From positions 186,001 to 250,000 of the forward strand of contig CAVRTB010000003.1 in the NCBI GenBank assembly GCA_963724065.1: a stretch of 64,000 bases of DNA, in the 5' to 3' direction. This document shows positions 45,738 through 53,272 of the stretch, in pieces. A program made the position numbers and the translations under genes. This stretch comes from DASRIA01 sp963724065 (lineage in GTDB: Bacteria > Actinomycetota > Thermoleophilia > Solirubrobacterales > JBBDJG01). The number at the start of each line of letters is the position of its first letter. The stretch's first letter is position 1. A model generated the notes under the pieces. It searched no databases, was not told the origin of the DNA, and worked only from the letters and a program-made list of their open reading frames with translations.

Positions 45738-47213
45738 ATGGCGACGACGCTCGGCTCGACCGTTCAGCAGCGCAGGCCCGCAGGGGCCGATTGGCACAGG
45801 GTCTTCGAGACCATGGAGGGCGAGCACGACTACGTGATCGATGAGGTCGAGGGCGCCCTGCCGAACGGCCTGCGCGGGACGCTCTACCGCAACGGCCCGG
45901 CACGCAACGACATCGACGGCAAGCCCTTCGCGCACCTGTTCGACGGCGACGGGATGCTCTCGCAGTTCACGATCGAGGACGGCCGCGTGCGCTACCGCAA
46001 CCGCTTCGTTCGCACCAACCACTACCTCGCGGAGCGTGGGTCCGACCGGCCCCCGATGCGGGGCTTCGGCAACCAGTTGCGCGGCGGCGTGCTCGGTAAC
46101 GCGTTCCGGGCCCCCGAGAACGTCGCGAACACCAGCGTCACCCTCCACGCGGGCAACCTGATGGCGCTCTGGGAAGGCGGCCACCCGTGGCGCCTGGACC
46201 CGGACACGCTCGAGACGATCGGCGACCACGACTTCGACGGCCGGCTGAAGGGCGCTCACTCCTTCTCGGCACACCCCAAGATCGACCCCGAGACGGGCGA
46301 GCTCTTCAACTTCGGGGTCAACTACGGCCGCCGCACGAAGATCAATCCGTATCGCGTGGGACGCGACGGCCGGCTCGAGTACCTCCAGCCCGTGACGTTG
46401 CCCTACCCGGTCATGAACCACGACTTCGCGCTCACGACCAAGCACCTCGTGTTCGTGATCGACCCGATCATCGTGCGCATCGGGAGGTTCATCCTGGGCG
46501 CCACGAGCTACGCCGGGGCGCTCCACTGGGACCCGTCCAAGACGACCCGGATCCTGCTCGTCCCGCGCGACGGCGGCAAGCCGCGCGTGGCCGAGTGCGA
46601 CCCGTTCTTCCATTTCCACGTCAACAACGCCTACGAGGACGGCGCCGACACGGTCGTCGACCTGGTGCGCTACGACGACTACGGAGTGGGCGAGTCGCTG
46701 CGCAACTTCTCGACCGCCGACTTCGGCGAGGCCGGGCGCCTCGTACGCCTGCGGATCACCGCGGCGGGCGCGGTCGAGCAGACCGAGCTGTGCCCGTGGA
46801 AGTGCGAGTTCCCCCAGCACGACGGGCGCCTCACGACGCGCGGGCACCGCTTCTCGTACGTGGCAGCCGGCCGCGACGGGGGTGTCCTCGCAAGCGGCGT
46901 GGGAAAGGTCGATCACGACTCGCAGCGCTCCGCGATGCACGAGTTCGGCGAGGGGCAGGTTGCCGGAGAGCCGATCTTCGTCCCGCGCGCCGCGGACAGC
47001 GGCGAGGACGACGGGTGGCTGCTGTCGCTGGTGTACTCGGCCGAGGAGCACCGGTCTCGGCTCGTAGTGCTCGACGCGCGCGACGTCGAGTCCGACCCGG
47101 TCGCCGTCGCGCACCTGCGCCACCACGTGCCGCTCGGCTTCCACGGGACGTTCACGAGCCGCGTCGCGCAGCCTGACCGCGGTTCGGTTGCCTCGCCGCG
47201 CTCGCCGCACTAG
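45738..47213 (+). CDS. carotenoid oxygenase (RPE65/CCD family)
   Basis: A 491-residue seven-bladed propeller iron enzyme that splits carotenoid or stilbene-type double bonds. The four iron His are seen in GAHSFSAHPKID, VMNHDFALT, FFHFHVNNAYED and, near the end, GFHGTF. TLYRNGPARND and HLFDGDGMLSQF are N-terminal signatures. ATG 45738 has GGGAGG 7 bases upstream; an earlier ATG (45702) lies in the operator. It has no signal peptide. The divergent PadR gene is its likely regulator. The substrate may be carotenoids or lignin-derived stilbenes; no carotenoid synthesis genes are in the window. Confidence 0.92.
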   Translation: MATTLGSTVQQRRPAGADWHRVFETMEGEHDYVIDEVEGALPNGLRGTLYRNGPARNDIDGKPFAHLFDGDGMLSQFTIEDGRVRYRNRFVRTNHYLAERGSDRPPMRGFGNQLRGGVLGNAFRAPENVANTSVTLHAGNLMALWEGGHPWRLDPDTLETIGDHDFDGRLKGAHSFSAHPKIDPETGELFNFGVNYGRRTKINPYRVGRDGRLEYLQPVTLPYPVMNHDFALTTKHLVFVIDPIIVRIGRFILGATSYAGALHWDPSKTTRILLVPRDGGKPRVAECDPFFHFHVNNAYEDGADTVVDLVRYDDYGVGESLRNFSTADFGEAGRLVRLRITAAGAVEQTELCPWKCEFPQHDGRLTTRGHRFSYVAAGRDGGVLASGVGKVDHDSQRSAMHEFGEGQVAGEPIFVPRAADSGEDDGWLLSLVYSAEEHRSRLVVLDARDVESDPVAVAHLRHHVPLGFHGTFTSRVAQPDRGSVASPRSPH

Positions 47214-47279
47214 AGTCGGTTGTGCGTAAAGCTACGAGGATCGCCTCGTCGCAGGGCAGCGGAGGAAAGGATTCCGGGT

Positions 47280-47393
47280 ATGGGAAGCCAGGAGCGGACG
47301 GAGTGGACGGTTGTGCTGTTCCTCGGGCTGGCGTTGATCAGCGGCGTGGGGGCGCTCGCCCGGTCGGGCGTGCGGCTCCCCGTGTGGCGCTAG
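47280..47393 (+). CDS. possible small membrane protein (37 residues)
   Basis: A frame from ATG 47280 to TAG 47393 encodes one hydrophobic helix (WTVVLFLGLALISGVGALA) with a charged start and a basic end. A GGAGGAAAGG stretch lies about 10-20 bases before the ATG. It follows the carotenoid oxygenase gene by 66 bases. Small helices of this kind occur by chance in GC-rich DNA, so support is moderate. Confidence 0.4.
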   Translation: MGSQERTEWTVVLFLGLALISGVGALARSGVRLPVWR

Positions 47394-47401
47394 ACCGAGA
47401 C

Positions 47402-48163
47402 CTAGCGGGGAGGCATTCGTAGGGCGCCGTCGAGCCTGATCGTCTCGCCGTTCAGCATCACGTTCTCGGCGATGTGGACGGCGAGCGACGCGAACTCGGC
47501 GGGGTCGCCGAGCCGCTGGGGGAACGGGATCGACCGACCCAGCTCCTCGCGTGCGTCGTGCGGCAGCGCGCCCAGCAGCGGCGTGTCGAACGTGCCGGGG
47601 GCGATCGTCACGACCCGGATGCCGCGGCTCGAAAGATCGCGCGCCGCCGGCAGGGTCAGTCCCACGATCCCGCCCTTCGAGGCGGAATAGGCGATCTGCC
47701 CGATCTGGCCGTCGTAGGCGGCGATCGAGGCGGTGTTCATGCACACGCCGCGCTCATCGTCGGCGAGTGGCTCGAGCTCGTTCATCGCGGCAGCGGCGAA
47801 GCGCAGCACGTTGAACGTACCGATCAGGTTGACCCGCAGCACGGTCTCGAACGGCAGCAGCTGGTGCGGGCCCCGTTTCGACACGGTCCGCTCGGCCCAT
47901 CCGACGCCCGCGCAGCAGACGCTGATGCGCAGGCCGTCGCGGGCCGCTTGCGCGACTGCCCCGGCGACCTGCCCCTCGTCCGTCACGTCGCAGACCGCGA
48001 ACCGCGCTCGCTCGCCGAGCTCGGCGGCGAGCGCCTCGCCCTTCTGCTGGTTCAGGTCGGCGATCGTCACGTGCGCCCCGCGCCCGTGCAGCGCGCGCAC
48101 AGTCGCCTCGCCCAGGCCGGACGCGCCCCCGGCAACGATCGCTCCGCTTCCCTCGATTCGCAC
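47402..48163 (-). CDS. short-chain dehydrogenase (HSD10/3-hydroxyacyl-CoA dehydrogenase-like)
   Basis: A 253-residue SDR. The cofactor motif is AIVAGGASGLGEATVRALHGRGA with Asp in ADLNQ (NAD preference). CAGVGWAERT is the NAG-equivalent segment. The catalytic Ser/Tyr/Lys are in NTASIAAYDGQIGQIAYSASKGG. The pattern, including HQLLPFETVLRVNLIGTFN, is like HSD17B10/type-2 3-hydroxyacyl-CoA dehydrogenases. GTG start at 48163. It is divergent from the selenoprotein gene with 33 bases between starts. Confidence 0.88.
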   Translation of the reverse strand: MRIEGSGAIVAGGASGLGEATVRALHGRGAHVTIADLNQQKGEALAAELGERARFAVCDVTDEGQVAGAVAQAARDGLRISVCCAGVGWAERTVSKRGPHQLLPFETVLRVNLIGTFNVLRFAAAAMNELEPLADDERGVCMNTASIAAYDGQIGQIAYSASKGGIVGLTLPAARDLSSRGIRVVTIAPGTFDTPLLGALPHDAREELGRSIPFPQRLGDPAEFASLAVHIAENVMLNGETIRLDGALRMPPR

Positions 48164-48196
48164 GGCGGCGAACCCTACACGCGATAGGCTCCACCG

Positions 48197-48742
48197 ATGA
48201 ACCGGTTGACTGCGGGTGACGTGTTCCCCGACATGAAGCTCGAGTCCCGCGGGGGCCAGGTGTCGCTCGCCGAACGCTGGCGCGACGGGCCGGTCGTGGT
48301 GGCCTTCATGCGCCACTTCGGGTGACCCTTCTGTAGAGAGCAGCTCGCCCAGTTGGGCGAGCACCACGACGAGATCCGCGCGGCGGGCGGTGACGTCGTG
48401 GCGATCTTCCAGTACCGCGCCGACCCGACCCACCATTTCTGTCGCAAGCGCGATGTCCCGTTCGACTGCCTCGGCGACCCGGAGCGCGACGGCTATCGCG
48501 CGGTCGGGCTCGATCGCGGCAAGGTAAGGGAGTACATCGGGCCTCAGCTAGCGAAGGGGTTCATCCGGGCGGCGCGCAAGGGCGCGTTCACGGGCAACCC
48601 GCAGGGCGGCGATGTCTTGCAGCGGCCCGGAGTCTTCGTCGTGTCGCCGCAGGGGACCGTCCGCTACGCCCACTACCACAGCGATTCGGCCGACAACCCG
48701 CCGCTCAGCGAGATAGTCGCGGCCGTGCGTGAAGCCGCGTGA
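48197..48742 (+). CDS. peroxiredoxin-like selenoprotein (UGA at codon 43, UPFC redox motif)
   Basis: The frame from ATG 48197 reads MNRLTAGDVFPDMKLESRGG (thioredoxin/AhpC-like opening) to VVVAFMRHFG, meets TGA at 48323-48325, and continues in the same frame as PFCREQLAQLGEHHDEI to 48742, 181 residues in all. In the family the segment reads RxFGCPFCRE, so the TGA replaces the first active Cys, giving UPFC (Sec43, Cys46). A perfect hairpin follows at SECIS distance. PRXL2/SelU-type proteins include known Sec-containing members in animals. The protein should be a cytoplasmic thiol/selenol redox enzyme. A plain nonsense mutation is the alternative, but the frame beyond is intact for 139 codons with good family sequence. 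Confidence 0.8.
48343..48362 (+). promoter_or_regulatory. candidate bacterial SECIS hairpin
   Basis: GCTCGCCC (48343-48350) and GGGCGAGC (48355-48362) form a perfect 8-base-pair stem with the loop AGTT. The loop starts 25 bases after the TGA (within the 16-37 range of the bacterial SECIS model) and has G at its second position followed by T, as in SelB-recognised loops. Just after the TGA, the codons TGT and AGA are unusual for this GC-rich genome, consistent with the RNA constraining codon choice. Confidence 0.65.
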
Positions 48743-49050
48743 CGGGCGTGGCCCTGCGACTCGCTATCCTCTGAAGCGCCTTTGGCCCCGGGAAATCCCG
48801 GGGCGGCGACTCGGTCGGCCAACGGTTCTCATCCGCACCTCTGCGCCTGAGCATCGGGGGGGCGGAGGGACGACTTTCCTGGGCGTCGGGCCCTTGCGCC
48901 CAACCACCGCGCCGGTCTTTCGTTCTCTTCTTCTCCGCGGCGGCCATTCAGAGAAGGGGGCGCGGAAGGACCACGTCCTGCTTCACGACACGCTGACGAA
49001 GGCCGAGCGGACGCTCGCCGCGAATCGCGACGCCGCGGTCGTGCATAGAC
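48743..49050. other. 308-base leader or intergenic region before the STAS gene
   Basis: It has no convincing gene. A strong hairpin GCCCCGGG-AAAT-CCCGGGGC lies at 48785-48804, 43 bases after the selenoprotein stop, and may be its terminator (no T-run) or part of a structured leader for the STAS gene. An in-frame open stretch upstream of the STAS ATG is low-complexity and unsupported. I recognise no riboswitch class. Confidence 0.4.
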
Positions 49051-49473
49051 ATGCGCGCTGAATCGCCGAGACCCTCCGGACAAGCCGCGCCGGCGGACCG
49101 GCTCGACAGCCGTCCGACCTCGAACGGGGTAGGCATCACCGTCAGCCTCAGCGGACGTCCGGCCGTCGCCACGGTCGAGCTTTCCGGGGAGCTCGACATG
49201 GCCGCCGAGGCGCAATTCGAGTCGGAGCTGCGCGCGGCGCTTGACTCGGATGCGAGCCACTTGGTGCTCGACCTGCGCGGACTTGACTTCATGGACTCGA
49301 CCGGGCTCAAGTTGCTGATCGCGCTGAATGAGCGGTCTCGCAAGGACGGGGTTCGCCTATGGATCGTGAAGAACAACGATGACCCGATCGCGACGGTGCT
49401 TCGCGTCACGGGGCTCGACAAGGTCCTGCCGGTCGTCGACCAACCGCCGGGCCCGTCTCAACTGACCGAATAA
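49051..49473 (+). CDS. STAS-domain anti-sigma factor antagonist
   Basis: A 140-residue SpoIIAA-like protein: a 25-residue flexible N-terminus and a STAS domain (VATVELSGELDMAAEAQFES, LVLDLRGLDFMDSTGLKLLI). Ser83 in MDSTGLKLL is the expected phosphorylation site of a partner anti-sigma kinase. VLRVTGLDKVLPV is the C-terminal signature. No kinase or sigma-B-type gene is adjacent. Start ATG 49051; a second possible start is further in. Its last 16 bases overlap the end of the convergent RibD-like gene. Confidence 0.87.
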   Translation: MRAESPRPSGQAAPADRLDSRPTSNGVGITVSLSGRPAVATVELSGELDMAAEAQFESELRAALDSDASHLVLDLRGLDFMDSTGLKLLIALNERSRKDGVRLWIVKNNDDPIATVLRVTGLDKVLPVVDQPPGPSQLTE

Positions 49474-50213
49474 CGCAGGTACAGGAAGCTCTCGTGCCGC
49501 AGCGCGGAGAGCAGCTCCAGCGCGAGCGGGCGCCCGAACGCGATGCCCTCGACGACGGACGGCTCGCCGCCGCCGACGAGCTTCGGTGAGATCGTGAGGA
49601 ACAACTCGTCGACGAGCCGCGGGTCGAGCATCGCGGCAAGCAGCGTGGGGCCGCCCTCGTGCAGCATCGCGCGCACGCCGTGCGATCGGCGCAGGCGTTC
49701 GGCGCCGGCCGCGAGGTCCAGGTCCTCGCCCGGGATGCGCTCAACGGTCAGCCGCGCCGCGCAGCCCGGGGGCTCGCGCTCGCTGTTCGTCAGGACGACG
49801 ATGCGGGACTCGGGATCTGCGAACAGCGGAGCATCGACGGGCAGTTCGAGCGTGCGGCTCGCCGTCACCGCGAGCGGCACCTCGGGGAGCCCCAACTCGG
49901 CACGGCGGCGGCGCACCTCAGGCCGTCGCGCAAGCGGGCCGTAGCGCTCGAGCGCGATCGTGCCGGTGCCGACCATGACCGCGTCGACCTGGGTGCGGAG
50001 GGCGTGGAAGAGCCGGCGGTCGATGTCGCTCGAGATGCCCTCGGTGCGCCCGTCGCGCGATGCGCGCCCGTCGGCCGTCGCCACCATGTTCGCTACGACG
50101 AAGGGGCGGTCGGCATGCGCGCGCTCGATCAGGCTGAGCGCGCCGTACGCCTCGGCGGCCGTCAGGCGCTGCTGGTCGGGGAAGAGACTCTCGAGTGGTC
50201 CCTCTGCGGTCAA
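49458..50213 (-). CDS. RibD C-terminal-type reductase in the ergothioneine operon
   Basis: A 251-residue protein of the RibD reductase/dihydrofolate-reductase-like fold: RPFVVANMVATADGRASRDG, DAVMVGTGTIALERYGPL, LHEGGPTLLAAMLDPRLVDELFLTISP (shown as HEGGPTLLAAMLDPRLVDE) and KLVGGGEPSV are its NADPH and substrate segments. It lacks the deaminase domain, so it is a free-standing pyrimidine reductase or other NADPH reductase. The TTG start (50213) overlaps the egtD stop (TTGA), so it is coupled to egtB-egtD. Whether it belongs to ergothioneine, riboflavin or F420 metabolism is not shown. Confidence 0.82.
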   Translation of the reverse strand: MTAEGPLESLFPDQQRLTAAEAYGALSLIERAHADRPFVVANMVATADGRASRDGRTEGISSDIDRRLFHALRTQVDAVMVGTGTIALERYGPLARRPEVRRRRAELGLPEVPLAVTASRTLELPVDAPLFADPESRIVVLTNSEREPPGCAARLTVERIPGEDLDLAAGAERLRRSHGVRAMLHEGGPTLLAAMLDPRLVDELFLTISPKLVGGGEPSVVEGIAFGRPLALELLSALRHESFLYLRYSVS

Positions 50214-51220
50214 CGGGCCGCGTCGCCGGCGGGACCCGTCAGCGAGAGAGCGAAGAGCTCGTCCGGGTCCGTGTACCAGGCGACCAGCTCGAGGTCCGCG
50301 TCGCGGTACTCACGCGCGAGCGACTCGCGCGTGAACTTGCAGGAGATCTCGGTGCGCATCTCCTCGCCGGCCTCGAAGTCGACCTCCATCTCGAGCGCCT
50401 CGATCCGGGCACTCATGTCCTCGCGTGCGCGCAGCCACATCTCGATCCGGCGTGCGTGCTCGTTGTAGAAGGCCACGTGATCGAAGAGGTCGGGGTCGAG
50501 GTCGCCGTCGAGGTTCGCGTTGATGACGCGCAGCATGTTGCGGTTGAACTCCGCGGTGACGCCGGCCGAGTCGTTGTAGGCGGCCTCGAGCCGCTCCCTG
50601 TCCTTGACCAGGTCCGTGCCCACGAGCAGGCGGTCGCCGGGGCGAAGCTGCGCGCGCAGAGCGGCCAGCAGGACGCTGCGGCGCGGGTGGTCGAGGTTGC
50701 CGATCGTCCCGCCGAGGAAGGCGATCAGGCGGCGCCCCCCGGCCGCCGGAATCCGGTCGAGGTGCCGCTCGAAGTCGCCGACCACGCCGTGCACGGCCAG
50801 CGAGGCGTAGGTGGTCACGAGGCGCTCCGCGCAGTCCTGGACGGCGGACTCCGAAACGTCGACCGGGATGTAGCGGCTGCCGAGCCCCAGCTCGATCATC
50901 GGGTTGAGCAGTGCGGTGGTCTTGCGCGCCGACCCGGGGCCGAGCTCGACGATCTCCACCGGGCGCACCAGCTCGACGATGCGCTCCCCGGCGGCGTCCA
51001 GGATTCCCTGCTCGACCTGCGCGGGGTAGTACTCGGGAAGCTCCGTGATGCGCTCGAAGAGCTCCGATCCGCGCGCGTCGTAGAAGTACTTCGGCGGCAG
51101 CTCGCGCGGATTGCAGGAGAGGCCCCGGCGCACGTCGTCGGCGAGCGATGAGAGCGTCCCGTCGCGCAGGTGGACGTCGATCTGCACGGGCTCGAGCGCG
51201 CCGATCGCGATACGGCTCAT
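50210..51220 (-). CDS. egtD: L-histidine N-alpha-methyltransferase EgtD
   Basis: A 336-residue SAM-dependent methyltransferase that trimethylates histidine to hercynine. Family signatures: LSCNPRELPPKYFYDARGSELFERIT, PEYYPAQVEQGIL, VEIVELGPGSARKTTALL (SAM site), RRLIAFLGGTIGNLD, LLVGTDLVKD, YNDSAGVTAEFNRNMLRVIN (histidine binding) and FYNEHARRIEMWL. Length matches mycobacterial EgtD (about 320). ATG 51220 overlaps the egtB stop (ATGA). Confidence 0.95.
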   Translation of the reverse strand: MSRIAIGALEPVQIDVHLRDGTLSSLADDVRRGLSCNPRELPPKYFYDARGSELFERITELPEYYPAQVEQGILDAAGERIVELVRPVEIVELGPGSARKTTALLNPMIELGLGSRYIPVDVSESAVQDCAERLVTTYASLAVHGVVGDFERHLDRIPAAGGRRLIAFLGGTIGNLDHPRRSVLLAALRAQLRPGDRLLVGTDLVKDRERLEAAYNDSAGVTAEFNRNMLRVINANLDGDLDPDLFDHVAFYNEHARRIEMWLRAREDMSARIEALEMEVDFEAGEEMRTEISCKFTRESLAREYRDADLELVAWYTDPDELFALSLTGPAGDAAR

Positions 51221-52599
51221 TCGCCCGCCTCCTGGACGCAGCGGAAGCCGGCGAAGATCTGGCGGCGCTGCGGATGGTCCCAGTTGCGGAACGTGTTCGT
51301 GACCGCGCCCGCATGGGTCGCCCACGCGCCTCCGCGGAGCACCCTGAACGGCCCGCCGAAGAAGTCCTGTGAATACTCCGGATAGGGGAACGCCTCGAAC
51401 CCCGGGTATGCCTCGAACCCGCTCGCCGTCCACTCCCACACGTCGCCGATCGCCTGGCGCATGCCGCACGGGCTCTCGCCGTCCGGATAGGCCCCGGCCG
51501 GGGCGCAGCCGTAGCCGAGCTGATCGACGTTGGCGCGCCCGCCGTGCGCCTCGCGATCGCCCCACGGCAGACTGAGGCTCCGGCCGGTCCCGGGATCCCA
51601 GGCTGCGGCCTTCTCCCACTCGGCCTCGGTCGGGAGCCGTTTTCCCGCCCACCGCGCGTAGGCGTCGGCCTCGAACCACGAGACATGGCAAACCGGCAGC
51701 GCCGGGTCGACCGCGGCCCAGCGCGAGAACGATCGCACCGCCCAGGCGTCGTCGTCGCGCCGCCAGTACTCGGGCGACTCGGCGGCCTCGTGCCGGCGCC
51801 ACTCCCAGCCGGCGGGCGACCAGCACTCGGATCGCGCGTAACCGCCGTCGTCCATGAACTCGAGGAAGTCGCCGTTGGTCACCGGGCCGCGATCGATCCG
51901 GAAGGACGGCACATCCTCCCGGTGGCGGGGCCGCTCGTTGTCGTAGGCGAAACCGCCATCGCTCGCGCCCATGTCGAACGCGCCGGAGGGGACGAGCGCC
52001 ATGTCCGCGGCCATCTCATCCGCCGCCGCCAACGGGCGTCCGGCGGGCGGCGCATACCCGTCGGAGGTCATGATCTGGAGGGTCTGGAGGATCGTCTCGG
52101 TGTGCTGGCGCTCGTGGCGCAGCACCATCTCGTACACGAAGCCATCCTCGAGCAGGCGCCCGCCGGCCGGGGAAAGGTCGGCGCACGCGAGCAGGTCGAG
52201 GACGCGGCCGCGGACGTCGTCCATGTAGGCGAACACGTCCTCGCTGCGCAGGAACGGCAGGTCACCGCGCTCGCTGCGCGGCGCCGCCGCCGGGTCGTAG
52301 ACGCCGCCGAGCTCCTGCCGAAGCGGGGGTCGCCCGAACGCCGACTGCGCGAGCCACAGGTCCTCGAAGGTGGCGATGTGCCCGAGGTCCCAGGCAATCG
52401 GGCTCATCAGCGGGCTGTGAACGGCGTTCAGCGCGTCGTCGGAGAGCTGCTCGACCAGCAGGGCGGTGCGGGCGCGCGCCGCTCCCAGGTGCTCCGCGAG
52501 CACCCCGGGCGTGACGTCGTGGATCGGCGACGCGTGGTCGACGACGACCGCGGCCTGGGGGCCGTCGCGTTCGACGCGGGCTGGGGACTGGGCGCTCAT
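51217..52599 (-). CDS. egtB: ergothioneine sulfoxide synthase EgtB
   Basis: A 460-residue iron enzyme joining hercynine with a thiol donor. The N-terminal DinB-like helical part has LGHIATFEDLWL and LRHERQHTETILQTLQ, giving the three iron His (one in LGHIATF, then His162 and His166). The C-terminal formylglycine-generating-enzyme-like part has VTNGDFLEFMDDGGY, HVSWFEADAYARWAGKRLPTEAEWEKA (in part) and RVLRGGAWATHAG, NTFRNWDHPQRRQIFAGFR. First gene of the egtB-egtD-ribD-like operon. No egtA, egtC or egtE is in the window, so the donor (gamma-glutamylcysteine or cysteine) is unclear. Confidence 0.94.
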   Translation of the reverse strand: MSAQSPARVERDGPQAAVVVDHASPIHDVTPGVLAEHLGAARARTALLVEQLSDDALNAVHSPLMSPIAWDLGHIATFEDLWLAQSAFGRPPLRQELGGVYDPAAAPRSERGDLPFLRSEDVFAYMDDVRGRVLDLLACADLSPAGGRLLEDGFVYEMVLRHERQHTETILQTLQIMTSDGYAPPAGRPLAAADEMAADMALVPSGAFDMGASDGGFAYDNERPRHREDVPSFRIDRGPVTNGDFLEFMDDGGYARSECWSPAGWEWRRHEAAESPEYWRRDDDAWAVRSFSRWAAVDPALPVCHVSWFEADAYARWAGKRLPTEAEWEKAAAWDPGTGRSLSLPWGDREAHGGRANVDQLGYGCAPAGAYPDGESPCGMRQAIGDVWEWTASGFEAYPGFEAFPYPEYSQDFFGGPFRVLRGGAWATHAGAVTNTFRNWDHPQRRQIFAGFRCVQEAGE

Positions 52600-52762
52600 G
52601 GGCGTAGCGGCGGAGTCGCGGAATCTAGTCGATCGTTACGCATGGGTAGACCGAACCGGATCATTTGCACCCAAATGGAGAGCCACCCCGGCTCTGCGAC
52701 GGCGCTTGCCTCAGATCGCCGCGACCGAGCAAACGGGGCGGCCACCGCTATATGGTCTCGCC

Positions 52763-53254
52763 GTGGACTTCGGGAGACTGCGCAGGGGAGAGATCGTGGC
52801 GGCGGCCGGCGGCCTGCTGCTCTTCATCAGCATGTTCGTGCCCTGGTACTCCGTCGATGCCCTGCCGCCGGAGAGCGAGAACCTCTGTGGCGAGGGTGTG
52901 GAGTCGTGCTCGGGCTTCGACACCTTCTCCCTGTTCTCGTCGCTGATCATCCCGGGCATGGACCTCCTGCTCGTGGCCGCCGCGGTGGCTCCCTGGATCC
53001 TCGTCTGGATCGTGGTGCGGGGTCACACGCTCTCCTGGCCGCCCGGCGAGGTCACGATGATCGTGGGGGCGATCGCCTCGACACTGATCCTCTACAACGG
53101 CGTGATCGACCGCGTGGGGGACACGCGCGAGTTCGTGAGCCTCGACATCGGCTGGTACATGGGGCTGCTCGGAGCGCTGATGATCGTGGCAGGCGGGGCG
53201 ATCAGCCAGATCACGCGCGGCGGCGTGCGCCGCAGGCCCCCCGGCACCTTCTAG
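52763..53254 (+). CDS. four-helix membrane protein of unknown function
   Basis: A 163-residue protein with helices at about residues 8-28, 55-80, 89-108 and 127-148. The loop after the first helix contains two Cys (NLCGEGVESCSG) that may form a disulfide outside. GTG 52763 is chosen because the protein then starts VDFGRLRRGEIVAAAGG just before the first helix; longer frames are unsupported. Similar small membrane proteins (FVPWYSV after the first helix) are common in Actinobacteria without known function. It lies 18 bases before glpX and may be co-transcribed. Confidence 0.65.
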   Translation: MDFGRLRRGEIVAAAGGLLLFISMFVPWYSVDALPPESENLCGEGVESCSGFDTFSLFSSLIIPGMDLLLVAAAVAPWILVWIVVRGHTLSWPPGEVTMIVGAIASTLILYNGVIDRVGDTREFVSLDIGWYMGLLGALMIVAGGAISQITRGGVRRRPPGTF

Positions 53255-53272
53255 TACTAAGCTGCCCGCCGG

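Noticed and set aside
48323..48325. TGA as a simple sequencing error or nonsense mutation
   Set aside because: Not fully excluded, but other suspected errors in the window are indels, not substitutions. The TGA falls exactly on the redox Cys and is followed by a SECIS-like hairpin, so the selenoprotein reading is preferred.
48729..49061. A 110-codon frame in the leader of the STAS gene
   Set aside because: Low-complexity Arg/Pro/Gly sequence with no family resemblance. It overlaps the end of the selenoprotein gene and the strong hairpin.
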